Source: Methanobacterium_D oryzae
Lineage (GTDB): Archaea; Methanobacteriota; Methanobacteria; Methanobacteriales; Methanobacteriaceae
Length of the DNA: 64,000 nucleotides
Assembly (NCBI RefSeq): GCF_050433505.1
Contig: NZ_JBNPXC010000002.1
Span: 1-64,000 of the forward strand
Direction: 5' to 3'
A program made the position numbers and the translations under genes. Below, one piece after another: positions 45,260 through 53,489 of the stretch. How positions within the stretch are numbered: position 1 is the stretch's first letter; every line of letters begins with the position of its first letter. Under the pieces are notes generated by a model. That model was given only the letters and a program-made list of their open reading frames with translations. It did not search any database and was not told the DNA's origin.

Positions 45260-45486
45260 AGACAAAGATATTTAGAATCCAAGGTAAATTTATGATGGGA
45301 AATAAATTTAAACCATTCACAAAAGAATTAAAAGCCATAAATGAAGACGATATACACGAAAAGATTTATTCCGACTTTGGAAGTAAACACGGAATCAAAA
45401 GAACCAAAATAGTCATAGAAGAAATTAAAGAAATCTCAATAGATGAAGTCCAAGATCCAATAGTAAAATCCTTATTAGAAGGGTGA
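45256..45486 (+). CDS. rplX: 50S ribosomal protein L18Ae (LX)
   Basis: 76 residues: TKIFRIQGKFMMGNKFKPFT, KELKAINEDDIHEKIYSDFG and SKHGIKRTKIVIEEIKEIS match archaeal LX/L18Ae. Overlaps of 4 bases with aIF6 upstream and the prefoldin ribosome binding site downstream show translational coupling. Confidence 0.93.
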   Translation: MKTKIFRIQGKFMMGNKFKPFTKELKAINEDDIHEKIYSDFGSKHGIKRTKIVIEEIKEISIDEVQDPIVKSLLEG

Positions 45487-45491
45487 GAGTT

Positions 45492-45926
45492 ATGGATGAT
45501 AGGCAAAGGCTCGAACAGATGATAAATGAAATTAACATGTATCAGAGCCAAGTAGACGTTTTAAAACAGCAAATTGAAACAATTAAAGCTTCTATAGCTG
45601 AATTAATATCTACTAAAGAGACTTTAAACGCTATTGAGGGAAAAGAAAATACAGAAACATTTGTGCCAATAGGTGCAGGTTCTTTTCTCGTTGCTGAACT
45701 TAAAGACACTGATCAGATTATAATGGGGCTTGGTGCAGGTGCTGCCGTAAAAAAAAGCCGTGCTGATGCAAAAGAAACCATATCTACACAAAAAAAAGAG
45801 TTAGAACAACTTGTAGATAAAATGGTTGGAGATGTGCAGAAGCTAACTGATTATATTGCTAAAAAAAGTCCTGAAGCTGAAGCATTACTTAGAAAAGTAG
45901 AAACTGAAGAAATGGGACAACAATAA
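45492..45926 (+). CDS. pfdA: Prefoldin subunit alpha
   Basis: 144 residues from the ATG at 45492 (GGTGA upstream; a GTG three codons earlier is possible). Two long coiled-coil helices (EQMINEINMYQSQVDVLKQQ and AKETISTQKKELEQLVDKMV) flank the beta hairpin pair TFVPIGAGSFLVAELKDTDQ and IMGLGAGAAVKKSRADA. The hetero-hexameric prefoldin delivers unfolded proteins to the thermosome. It is in its usual archaeal place before ftsY. Confidence 0.93.
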   Translation: MDDRQRLEQMINEINMYQSQVDVLKQQIETIKASIAELISTKETLNAIEGKENTETFVPIGAGSFLVAELKDTDQIIMGLGAGAAVKKSRADAKETISTQKKELEQLVDKMVGDVQKLTDYIAKKSPEAEALLRKVETEEMGQQ

Positions 45927-45964
45927 CTTATTTTTTTATTAATTGGAATCGGAGAGTGAATATT

Positions 45965-47152
45965 TTGTTTGAATCACTTAAAAAGAAATTCAGCGGTACT
46001 ATAGGAAAACTAAGTGATAAATTATCAGAAGATGAAAAAGCAGAAGAAACAGCTCCTAAAGAAGAGATTCCAAAAGAAGAAAAACATACTCCTGAAGAAG
46101 TTGAAACCTTTGAAAAACTGGAAGAAATAGAGCAACCCGCTGAAGAAACCGAAACTGGAGTTAGGGGAAAGCTATCCGGGATATTCTCCAGAGGAAAGAA
46201 AGAAGAAGAAGAGGAAAAAGTAGAAGAAAAGCCAGAGCCAATTTCTGAAGGATCTAAAGAAGAATCTACTGAAGAAAAATCAGGAATGTTCTCATTTGTT
46301 ACTCAAAAAACAATATCTGAAAAAGATATTGATGATATTCTCTTTGAACTAGAAATGGCCCTTTTAGAAAGCGATGTGGCCCTTGAAGTTGCAGAAAAAA
46401 TCATTAATTCTGTAAAAGAAGATCTTGTGGGTAAAAAAATTAGAAGAAGAAGCGATGTTGCAGAATTTACAAGAGATGCCCTTAAAAAAGCTATTTCTGA
46501 AATACTTGGTGTTGAAACCAGAGATCTTAAAGAAATGGCAGAAAATGCACGAAAAACTGGTGAACCTCTAAAAATCATGTTTGTGGGAATAAATGGTACT
46601 GGAAAAACTACAACCATAGCTAAAATTGCTACTTTTTTCCTAAATGAAGGATATACTCCAGCGATAGCAGCAGCCGATACTTTTAGAGCTGGTGCAATTG
46701 AACAAATAGAACATCATGCACAAAATGTCGGTGTGAAACTTATAAAACACAAAAAAGGTGCAGACCCTGCAGCAGTTGCCTATGACGCGGTTGAACATGC
46801 AAAAGCTAAAGGAAAAGAAGTGGTTTTAATTGACACCGCAGGTAGGATGCAAACAAATGTAAATCTCATGGATGAGATGAAAAAAATTAAACGTGTTGTA
46901 AAGCCTGATATCATAGTTTATGTTGGAGATGCATTAACTGGAAACGATGCGGTAGAACAAGCCTCAAAATTTGACGATGCTGTAAGTGTTGATGGTATAA
47001 TTCTTACTAAGGCAGATGCTGACGCTAAAGGAGGAGCAGCACTTTCAATTGGCTATGTAATTAACAAACCAATCCTATTTTTAGGTGTTGGTCAGTCATA
47101 TGAAGATATAATGGAGTTTAAACCTGAATGGATGGTTGAACAACTCCTATAA
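45965..47152 (+). CDS. ftsY: Signal recognition particle receptor FtsY
   Basis: 395 residues from the TTG at 45965 (MFESLKKKF start); a GTG three codons earlier is possible. The first 105 residues are acidic and repetitive (Glu/Lys rich), as in other FtsY A domains. The NG domain follows: ISEKDIDDILFELEMALLES, G1 GINGTGKTTTIAKIA near 207, DTFRAGAIEQ, G3 DTAGRM, TKADADAKGG and LGVGQSYEDIMEF. It docks SRP-ribosome complexes at the membrane. It is the last gene of the operon from rnp4. Confidence 0.94.
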   Translation: MFESLKKKFSGTIGKLSDKLSEDEKAEETAPKEEIPKEEKHTPEEVETFEKLEEIEQPAEETETGVRGKLSGIFSRGKKEEEEEKVEEKPEPISEGSKEESTEEKSGMFSFVTQKTISEKDIDDILFELEMALLESDVALEVAEKIINSVKEDLVGKKIRRRSDVAEFTRDALKKAISEILGVETRDLKEMAENARKTGEPLKIMFVGINGTGKTTTIAKIATFFLNEGYTPAIAAADTFRAGAIEQIEHHAQNVGVKLIKHKKGADPAAVAYDAVEHAKAKGKEVVLIDTAGRMQTNVNLMDEMKKIKRVVKPDIIVYVGDALTGNDAVEQASKFDDAVSVDGIILTKADADAKGGAALSIGYVINKPILFLGVGQSYEDIMEFKPEWMVEQLL

Positions 47153-47168
47153 ATCTATATTTAAATTT

Positions 47169-47444
47169 CTAAATAATTTTACTGAATGATACAACTTCTT
47201 TTATATCTACCTTAATTTTTCCAAAGAAGTTTTTCACATTTTCTTTGCTTTTTGAACTTACCCTGAAAAATCCTTTATGTGTAGAACTTTCATCCTTTGG
47301 ACAGGATAAATAAGCATCTTCTAATTTGATATCATGTTTTTTCATATTTTCCTCAGAAAACATTTCTTTAAGCATTTCCACACCTTCATCTGTTTTAAGT
47401 GGACATTGTTTAGCATCATGTTCATTAACTGCAGTAAATAACAT
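47169..47444 (-). CDS. Small protein of unknown function (91 aa)
   Basis: 91 residues from the ATG at 47444, chosen because GAGGTGA lies a few bases upstream; a longer frame adds 15 residues without support. It reads MLFTAVNEHDAKQCPLKTDE and includes a second Cys in YLSCPKDESSTHKGFF. No membrane segment. A ferredoxin-like alpha/beta fold is plausible (beta start, Cys, helix). I do not recognise the family. It converges with ftsY. Confidence 0.6.
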   Translation of the reverse strand: MLFTAVNEHDAKQCPLKTDEGVEMLKEMFSEENMKKHDIKLEDAYLSCPKDESSTHKGFFRVSSKSKENVKNFFGKIKVDIKEVVSFSKII

Positions 47445-47580
47445 AAAAATCACCTCTTTTATTACTAAGTTTTTCTGAATATTTAACATTTATAGTGAAC
47501 GAAAATTACATTAACTTAAATATGATGCAAACAAATTAAATTTAAATGCTCTTTTAAATAATTTATTTTAAAGTGATTTC

Positions 47581-48417
47581 ATGAATGCATATTTAGAAAT
47601 TTTAAGACCCGGAAATGCAGTAATGGCAGTAATAGCAATCTTTTTAATGATAATTATAAGTGGAAATTTTACATTAGGTGCATTTTTAGCAGGATTCGTT
47701 GTTTTCGTTGTAACTGGAGCAGGAAATGCTATAAATGATTATTTTGACTATAAAATTGATGCAATTAATAAACCAAAACGACCTATTCCTTCAGGGAGAA
47801 TTTCAAGAAAGACCGCAGGGATTTATTCAATATCTTTATTTATAATTGGAATAGTGGTTGCTTTCTTCATTAGCTTTTTACTGGGAATGATTGCATTTTT
47901 AAGCTCACTATTAATGATTTATTATGCATATGACCTTAAAAGGAAAGTTTTAATTGGAAATTTAGGTATTTCATTTCTTACAGGGCTTTGTTTTGTATTT
48001 GGGGGAATAGCTGTTGGTGAAATACTTAATTCTGTTTATTTGGGTTTTTATGCATTTCTCATGACCATGGCTCGTGAAATAGTTAAGGATATGGAAGATG
48101 TGGAAGGAGACAAAGAAGAAGGAGCAAAAACATTACCTATAATCTATGGGATGAAAACATCATCAATCCTTGCAGCAAGCTTCATGATAATTGCAAGTTT
48201 AACCAGTCCAGTGCTTTATTTTATAGGAATTTTCAATATACTTTACCTTGCAGTTCTTTTTGTTGCAATTGTAGTGTTTATTATAGGTGCAATCTCAATA
48301 TTAAAGGATAAATCAGTTGAAAATTGTGCAAAGGTGTCTAAGAGAATTAAAATTGGCATGGGAATAACATTTCTGGCCTTTGCAGTAGGATCACCATTTT
48401 TAGCTTCTCTATTTTAA
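47581..48417 (+). CDS. UbiA-family prenyltransferase (DGGGP synthase-like)
   Basis: 278 residues and about eight TM segments. First aspartate motif NAINDYFDYKIDAINKPKRP near 50-69 and second motif MAREIVKDMEDVEGDKEEGA near 163-182. In archaea this form adds the second geranylgeranyl chain to GGGP, giving the archaeol skeleton of membrane lipids. The start MNAYLEILRPGNA is typical. Single transcript with a TATA-like region upstream. Confidence 0.87.
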   Translation: MNAYLEILRPGNAVMAVIAIFLMIIISGNFTLGAFLAGFVVFVVTGAGNAINDYFDYKIDAINKPKRPIPSGRISRKTAGIYSISLFIIGIVVAFFISFLLGMIAFLSSLLMIYYAYDLKRKVLIGNLGISFLTGLCFVFGGIAVGEILNSVYLGFYAFLMTMAREIVKDMEDVEGDKEEGAKTLPIIYGMKTSSILAASFMIIASLTSPVLYFIGIFNILYLAVLFVAIVVFIIGAISILKDKSVENCAKVSKRIKIGMGITFLAFAVGSPFLASLF

Positions 48418-48516
48418 ATTAAAGATTAAATAGCTTGATAAATGTCATTAAAATTGAAATTTATTTTTTAAAATAAAAAACACAATTTTTAATTATGTAT
48501 AAACTAATATTAAATT

Positions 48517-48912
48517 ATGAAATTAAAGCCAATTGGTGTAATTAAATCTCCCTATAAAAAAAGGGAAGATGCTCCTAGACAAGGCAGATATTCTAAAAAA
48601 TTAAGTAAAATTACTGTTTTCGATGATTATTTGGAAGGATTACAGGATATAGAACGCCATAAGTATTATTATGTTTTTTACTGGTTAGATAAGGCAGAGC
48701 GTGATAAATTAAAAGGAATACCTCCTGGAAAAACAGAAGAAAGAGGAGTTTTTTCTATTAGATCTCCAATCCGGCCAAATCCTATTGCTCTATGTTTAGT
48801 TGAATTAGTTAAAATTGAAAAAAATATTTTAACAGTCAAATGGCTTGATGCACTTGATGGATCACCACTCCTTGACATTAAACCATTTTGGCCTGAAACA
48901 GACTGCATATAA
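48517..48912 (+). CDS. trmO: TrmO/TsaA-family tRNA m6t6A37 methyltransferase
   Basis: 131 residues: KLKPIGVIKSPYKKREDAPR at the start, GLQDIERHKYYYVFYWLDKA, RGVFSIRSPIRPNPIALCLV and WLDALDGSPLLDIKPFWPET give the full single-domain beta barrel. TrmO uses SAM to methylate t6A at position 37 of some tRNAs. No C-terminal extra domain is present. Ends TDCI at 48912. Confidence 0.87.
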   Translation: MKLKPIGVIKSPYKKREDAPRQGRYSKKLSKITVFDDYLEGLQDIERHKYYYVFYWLDKAERDKLKGIPPGKTEERGVFSIRSPIRPNPIALCLVELVKIEKNILTVKWLDALDGSPLLDIKPFWPETDCI

Positions 48913-48962
48913 AAATTAATATAAATTTTTAAATCAATATAATAACAATTAGGAGGATATAA

Positions 48963-49682
48963 ATGGCAAATGATCAAGAAAAAATTAAAATTATAAAAAA
49001 TGGCCCATATATAGTTTCAGGAAGCATACCTCTTCTTGAACAAGTAATCACAACAGATGAAGCAGGTCACACTCGAGAATTACAAGATGTTCATGAATAT
49101 CCACCTAAAGAAAGATATACTCTATGTAGATGTGGAGCATCAAAAAATAAACCATATTGCGATGGTACTCATAACAAAATTAATTTTGACGGCTCAGAAA
49201 CAGCAAGCAGAAAACCATACATAGAAAAAGCAGAAATATTTGAAGGTGGAGACTTAAGATTGACTGATGCCCATGAATTTTGTGATCATTCACGCTTTTG
49301 CCTACGTTCTGGGGGAATAAGAGAGTTGATAAAAAAATCAGCTGATCCAAATGCCAGACAAACTGCCATTGAAGAAGCCATGATCTGCCCATCTGGAAGA
49401 TTAGTTCTCTGGGATAAAAAGACAGGCGAACCATTCGAAAAAGAGTTTGAACCTTCAATTGTAATGGTTCATGATACTCAAAAAGGATGTGAAGGTCCAA
49501 TATGGGTTCGCGGAGGAATTCCTGTAGAATCTGCCGAGGGTAGTGTGTATGAAGTTCGTAATAGGCAGACTCTTTGTCGCTGCGGTAAATCTGAAAATAA
49601 GCCTTACTGTGATGGCAGCCACTGGATGAGCGCAGAGCAGAAAATAAAATTTAGAAGAAAATGGGGACTTGATGAAAAATAA
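48963..49682 (+). CDS. Two-CDGSH iron-sulfur protein
   Basis: 239 residues. Two CDGSH-type [2Fe-2S] motifs: LCRCGASKNKPYCDGTH near 57-73 and LCRCGKSENKPYCDGSH near 200-216, each with CXCX(10)CDG(T/S)H ligands. The middle includes FCDHSRFCLRSGGIRELIKK and CPSGRLVLWDKKTGEPF, a divergent Fe-S-like insert known as the middle domain of this archaeal/bacterial family. It is cytoplasmic and probably carries electrons or clusters. GGAGG lies before the ATG. Confidence 0.85.
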   Translation: MANDQEKIKIIKNGPYIVSGSIPLLEQVITTDEAGHTRELQDVHEYPPKERYTLCRCGASKNKPYCDGTHNKINFDGSETASRKPYIEKAEIFEGGDLRLTDAHEFCDHSRFCLRSGGIRELIKKSADPNARQTAIEEAMICPSGRLVLWDKKTGEPFEKEFEPSIVMVHDTQKGCEGPIWVRGGIPVESAEGSVYEVRNRQTLCRCGKSENKPYCDGSHWMSAEQKIKFRRKWGLDEK

Positions 49683-49765
49683 TGGGAATATATATTATTA
49701 TATTCCTTTCTTGTAATTTTAATTACTTTTTTTGAAATTTAAATAGATATAGTGCAAATATGTAA

Positions 49766-49972
49766 TTAAATTTCTATATCCTCTAGATCGAATACATCCT
49801 CGATATACTTTCTTTTCAGCGCTTTTTTTACTTTATATGCAAGAATAAGTGAGGGATTATATCTTCCCTGCTCTAAGGCGATTATTGTTTGTCTTGTTAC
49901 ATCTACAGCTTCTGCTAACTCTTCTTGAGTCATTTTAAGCTCTTTTCTGTATTCCTTAATTCTGGTTTTCAT
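49766..49972 (-). CDS. XRE-family (Cro/CI) small regulator
   Basis: 68 residues: MKTRIKEYRKELKMTQEELA then AEAVDVTRQTIIALEQGRYN as the HTH. YNPSLILAYKVKKAL and FDLEDI complete the family, a group that typically sits beside DUF2178 or DUF3796 membrane proteins. Its ATG overlaps the upstream stop by ATGA. It probably autoregulates through the dyads at 50746-50788. Confidence 0.9.
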   Translation of the reverse strand: MKTRIKEYRKELKMTQEELAEAVDVTRQTIIALEQGRYNPSLILAYKVKKALKRKYIEDVFDLEDIEI

Positions 49973-50301
49973 ATTTTCTCTTCTTTTGAGTTATAATATC
50001 CATATGAAAGTACACTAACAACTATGCTGCCTGAAAACATCAGCACGAAGGCTATTGGAAAGAATAATTTATTTTGGCTTAAGTTTATGTAAAATAGTGA
50101 TATGGCTCTAACTAATACTGCATAAAGAAAAGCATTTCTCGTAGCTAATCATGCATTAATTTCTAATCTTTCATCATTTTCTTTGTATATTGTAAAATAT
50201 AGAGCAAAGACAGCAAAGCCTAAAAAACCAACTTCTCCCGTAAAGAAATATAATAGGCTCAATGGACTCAAAAATCCTAAATACCAAAGCGCATTTTTCA
50301 T
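49969..50301 (-). pseudogene. DUF3796-like membrane gene with in-frame TGA
   Basis: A 110-codon frame directly after the DUF2178 stop. It begins MKNALWYLGFLSPLSLLYFF, includes KENDERLEINA, then an in-frame TGA at 50151-50149 (codon 51), then LATRNAFLYAVLVRAISLFY and ends YGYYNSKEEKI. Length and TM pattern (four segments) fit a DUF3796-like small membrane protein. Reading TGA as Trp (TGG) restores the whole protein with a perfect ATGA junction to the XRE gene. This is a single-base nonsense change or a sequencing error. Confidence 0.7.
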
Positions 50302-50733
50302 TTAATCTTCTCTCTCCAGTTTGTAATTAGTTACAGATTTTAGTATTACTCCAACAATTAAAGCAGTTATAATAAAGGGATCTACATAGATTTTTTGTTG
50401 CAGTGCATAATAAGTTACTTCAATAAACAATCCAATTACCAAAACGAGCATCATTCCCCATGCAGCATTTCTTTCTGCAATTGCTTCGTGTATTCGTTCT
50501 CTTTCATCCTTTTTTAGCTTCCACATGACATCTGCCATATCTACAAGTAAAAAAGCCATCCAAATTCCAGTAATAATTAATCTAAAATCTGTAGATAAAT
50601 TGGGAATAAGCTGAACTACAAGTAAGATGGAAATCATCCCTGCAATGTATGCTGCACCTTGCCAGGTTTTTATGCTTACGCCCCATCCGGTATATTTTCG
50701 TCTTCCGAACCAATCAGGTCTTGCAATTATCAT
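50302..50733 (-). CDS. DUF2178 membrane protein
   Basis: 143 residues from the ATG at 50733, chosen because GGGGTGA lies 5 bases upstream; the longer frame to 50793 would cross the operator dyads. About four TM segments. The cytoplasmic stretch KLKKDERERIHEAIAERNAA is the DUF2178 hallmark. It is the first gene of the three-gene XRE operon: stop TAA is followed directly by the next ATG. Function unknown. Confidence 0.75.
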   Translation of the reverse strand: MIIARPDWFGRRKYTGWGVSIKTWQGAAYIAGMISILLVVQLIPNLSTDFRLIITGIWMAFLLVDMADVMWKLKKDERERIHEAIAERNAAWGMMLVLVIGLFIEVTYYALQQKIYVDPFIITALIVGVILKSVTNYKLERED

Positions 50734-50745
50734 CAAATCACCCCT

Positions 50746-50788
50746 ATGTAAAAAATATATTACATATAATGTAAAGAATATATTACAT
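50746..50788. promoter_or_regulatory. Two direct copies of a dyad before the XRE operon
   Basis: ATGTAA-N8-TTACAT occurs twice, 50746-50765 and 50769-50788, spaced 23 bases apart (about two helical turns). The inner halves also make TTACAT-ATA-ATGTAA (50760-50774). The first copy ends just before the DUF2178 ribosome binding site. This is a strong operator candidate for the XRE regulator of the same operon. Confidence 0.6.
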
Positions 50789-50890
50789 TCCATATAAATG
50801 TTTGGATTTTGTAAAAAAATACATTTTAAAGGAAAAATAAATTAATCAAATGGTTTTAAACTATAATTAAATTAAAAAGGATGCAAAAAA

Positions 50891-51796
50891 ATGAAAACAT
50901 GGGGATATTTAAGCGCTTTAACGGTTGCTCTTTTGTTTGGAGTCTGGTTTTCACTGGATAAAACACTACTTGGATATCTTCACCCTTTTGTACTTGCAGC
51001 ATCAACATATCTTATAGCTTCAGCATATTTATTTCTAATCAACTTTTCACCACTTAAAGATAAAATATTAAACGTTATAAACAAGAAAAGTGATGTAGAA
51101 GATTTTATAACACGCAAAGAATATTTTATATTATTTTTAACAGCACTTTTTGGATCATTTTTAGCCCCGGCACTTTATCTAAGTGGTTTGTTTAGAATAA
51201 CTGCAGTAAATGCAGCTCTTCTAGCTAATGCTGAAATTTTATTTATTATAATTCTCGGAATACTCTTTTTAAAAGAACATATAGGAAAAAAGGATGTTTT
51301 AGGATTTATTTTTATATTGATTGGAGCAATCTTTTTAAGCACCAATAACCTTCAAAATCTTTCATTTAACCAGAGTTTATTTGGAAGTCTTCTTGTGGTT
51401 TCAGCATCGTTTTTCTGGAGTATGGATACAATTTTAAGCAAATATCTAAGTCATAAAAGAAATATAATATTTATAACTGCCTTGAAATGTGCAATGGGTG
51501 GATCAATTTTACTATTAATTTCGTTAATTATGGGGCTTGATTTTTCTCTACCTTTAGATAAATTACCTCTTTTGCTTTTTATTGGGCTTGTTTGTCTAAG
51601 TTTTTCTCTGCCTTTAATTTATTATGCAATCAGAATAATTGGTTCAACAAGAACTGGATCCATATTTGCCCTTAGTTCTCTTTTTGGAGCTATAACTGCT
51701 TATATTGTACTTGGAGAGCCATTAACTCTTTCACAACTGTCATTCGGAGTTTTGATGATAGCAGGTGTTTATATCCTTTATACTGGTGAAGAATAA
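50891..51796 (+). CDS. EamA/DMT-family transporter (10 TM)
   Basis: 301 residues with ten hydrophobic segments in two EamA repeats. AALLANAEILFIIILGILFL near 110 and FALSSLFGAITAYIVLGEPL near 260 are the paired signatures. DMT permeases carry amino acids, metabolites or nucleotide sugars; the substrate is unknown. It converges with the flavodoxin gene and is divergent from the XRE operon. Confidence 0.8.
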   Translation: MKTWGYLSALTVALLFGVWFSLDKTLLGYLHPFVLAASTYLIASAYLFLINFSPLKDKILNVINKKSDVEDFITRKEYFILFLTALFGSFLAPALYLSGLFRITAVNAALLANAEILFIIILGILFLKEHIGKKDVLGFIFILIGAIFLSTNNLQNLSFNQSLFGSLLVVSASFFWSMDTILSKYLSHKRNIIFITALKCAMGGSILLLISLIMGLDFSLPLDKLPLLLFIGLVCLSFSLPLIYYAIRIIGSTRTGSIFALSSLFGAITAYIVLGEPLTLSQLSFGVLMIAGVYILYTGEE

Positions 51797-51818
51797 TTTA
51801 AAAATAGAAATGAATTTG

Positions 51819-51840
51819 GATTCTATTTTAAAATAGAATC
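51819..51840. terminator. 22-bp perfect palindrome between convergent genes
   Basis: GATTCTATTTT/AAAATAGAATC is perfectly self-complementary and lies between the EamA stop and the last codons of the flavodoxin-like gene, whose stop at 51823 is inside it. It is likely a bidirectional terminator. Confidence 0.6.
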
Positions 51841-52389
51841 TACAAAACTAGCAGATTTCTCATTAGTTACATTGATAAATTTAGTCACAGATGTTATTTT
51901 CAATGTACTGCTTTGAGGAAGTGGAGCAACTTCTTTTAATAAAAACTCTTTGTTATTGAGTATATCTGCATCCTGTCCAATTGCAAAAACCGCAACTTTT
52001 GCAACACTATCTGGCTTTAGATCACTTAAATAGGATTCAACAGATTTACTGGCTTTTCCTGCATAAATTGGCCCACCGACAATGATTATATTATATTGGG
52101 AATTATTTTTGGCATTTTCATTACTGATACCTACTAAATCGACAGTATATCCTTTCCCTTGTAAATTTTTTGCAATTTCTTGGGCTGCATTCTCTGCTTG
52201 ACCACTAATGCCCGGATCATAAACAACAAGTGCTTTTCCAATTTCTGTCCCTCCAGGGCTAAGTGTTTGGGAACTTGTAGCTGTATAACTCATTACATCA
52301 TACATAACAAAACCCATTGCTCCAAAAGCTATAACTATAAATAAAACTGCCCCTAAAACAGTAAATTTTACTAATCTCTTTATTTCCAT
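51823..52389 (-). CDS. Membrane-anchored flavodoxin-domain protein
   Basis: 188 residues. One N-terminal TM (about 9-31), then a flavodoxin-like domain with KALVVYDPGISGQAENAAQE and NIIIVGGPIYAGKASKSVES, the phosphate-binding loop being SGQAE-like and not the canonical TxT. It may bind FMN or be degenerate. It sits at the extracytoplasmic or cytoplasmic membrane face (orientation unclear). Last gene of the MarR operon. Confidence 0.65.
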   Translation of the reverse strand: MEIKRLVKFTVLGAVLFIVIAFGAMGFVMYDVMSYTATSSQTLSPGGTEIGKALVVYDPGISGQAENAAQEIAKNLQGKGYTVDLVGISNENAKNNSQYNIIIVGGPIYAGKASKSVESYLSDLKPDSVAKVAVFAIGQDADILNNKEFLLKEVAPLPQSSTLKITSVTKFINVTNEKSASFVDSILK

Positions 52390-52416
52390 TTTATTTCCTC
52401 TAAATTTATATGTTAT

Positions 52417-52953
52417 TCACTTATTTGCTAATTTACGAGCCCAATTACGTATTTCATCCCAATCTCTGTAATCATAACGTTTACTGGTATCCACGCCTTT
52501 TTCTTCATATCCTTTTTTAGCCATTTTCATAGCCATTTTATACATTAATCCTTGATTTGCATCTGGATCAAAAACTCCTCCAAATAATCCCATAGACACA
52601 GGTTCACCCGAAAGATTTTCATTTGCAACTTTTTTAAGATAAAGTTTCCATGCTTCGTCCATTTTCTCTTTACCGCTGAGTGTAGCGCCGCAGGACACAA
52701 AAAGAGCTACCTTTTTATCTTTAAGTGCAGTCTTATACTTATTAAGAAATTTAAGTGGTTCTTTAGTCCATTTTCCCATTTTAATTCCACTTCCAACTAC
52801 TATTAAATCATATGGGCTGATATTATCCACTTTATTTTTCCTTAAGTTAACTAGATCCACTTCAAATCCTTCATTTTTCATAACTTTTCCAATTTCCTCT
52901 GCAATTTCTGTAGATGAACCATATCTACTTCCAAACGCGACTAATGCTTTCAT
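52417..52953 (-). CDS. HemG-like flavodoxin-domain oxidoreductase
   Basis: 178 residues. FMN phosphate loop FGSRYGSSTEIAEEIGKVM near 7-25, then DLIVVGSGIKMGKWTKEPLK and the KKVALFVSCGATLSGKEKMD region. This is the menaquinone-dependent protoporphyrinogen oxidase (HemG-type) flavodoxin family; in methanogens it is more likely a general FMN reductase. It is in the MarR operon next to a second flavodoxin-type protein. Confidence 0.78.
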   Translation of the reverse strand: MKALVAFGSRYGSSTEIAEEIGKVMKNEGFEVDLVNLRKNKVDNISPYDLIVVGSGIKMGKWTKEPLKFLNKYKTALKDKKVALFVSCGATLSGKEKMDEAWKLYLKKVANENLSGEPVSMGLFGGVFDPDANQGLMYKMAMKMAKKGYEEKGVDTSKRYDYRDWDEIRNWARKLANK

Positions 52954-52991
52954 TTGAATTTCTCCTTAATTATTCCCACTATTATTTAATT

Positions 52992-53489
52992 TCATAGCTT
53001 TTTAGCTTCATCATACAAATCTGCTGATGTTTTTTCAAGTTTTCCTATTATTTCAAAGAAATTTTTCATTTCCATGTCATCTAAACCTTCAAATAGGGCA
53101 TTTATAGACTTAATATCCTCAGGACTTCGTTTTTCCCAGTATTTTTGACATTCTTCAGTTACTTTTAATCTTAATATACGTCTATTATTTGGGTCCCTTT
53201 CAATTTTTAAGAAACCTCTATCTTCAAGCCTAACAGCCAGCTGTTTAACGTTTTGATGAGTGATACTCATTGCATCTGCAACTTCTTGCATTGATGGGGC
53301 ATGATTGAATGCATTGGAGATCACAATCATCATCAACCATTGTTTTGTTGTTATACGGTCTTCTGAAAGATCTTTACCAATTACATAGCCCCAGCGCTGC
53401 TGTATAAGGAATAATACTACCAGTATGTACTTTTCCATTTCTAATCTTTCCGAACTGTACTGCTCTTTAATTTCATCTGAATTCTTCAT
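52992..53489 (-). CDS. MarR-family regulator
   Basis: 165 residues. Winged helix: DRITTKQWLMMIVISNAFNH, PSMQEVADAMSITHQNVKQL as HTH and KIERDPNNRRILRLKVTEEC as wing. Long N-terminal helix for dimerisation. It overlaps the upstream membrane gene by one base (ATGA-type). It probably controls the operon through the tandem GGTAATATATTACC sites. Confidence 0.87.
   Translation of the reverse strand: MKNSDEIKEQYSSERLEMEKYILVVLFLIQQRWGYVIGKDLSEDRITTKQWLMMIVISNAFNHAPSMQEVADAMSITHQNVKQLAVRLEDRGFLKIERDPNNRRILRLKVTEECQKYWEKRSPEDIKSINALFEGLDDMEMKNFFEIIGKLEKTSADLYDEAKKL

Noticed and set aside
44614..45282. Long minus-strand frame over aIF6
   Set aside because: Antisense shadow; Ser/Thr/Pro-rich composition and no ribosome binding site, while aIF6 is unmistakable on the other strand.
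49969..50301. Selenocysteine TGA
   Set aside because: No SECIS-like hairpin is seen, the local sequence fits Trp, and I know of no selenoproteins in this lineage of methanogens.
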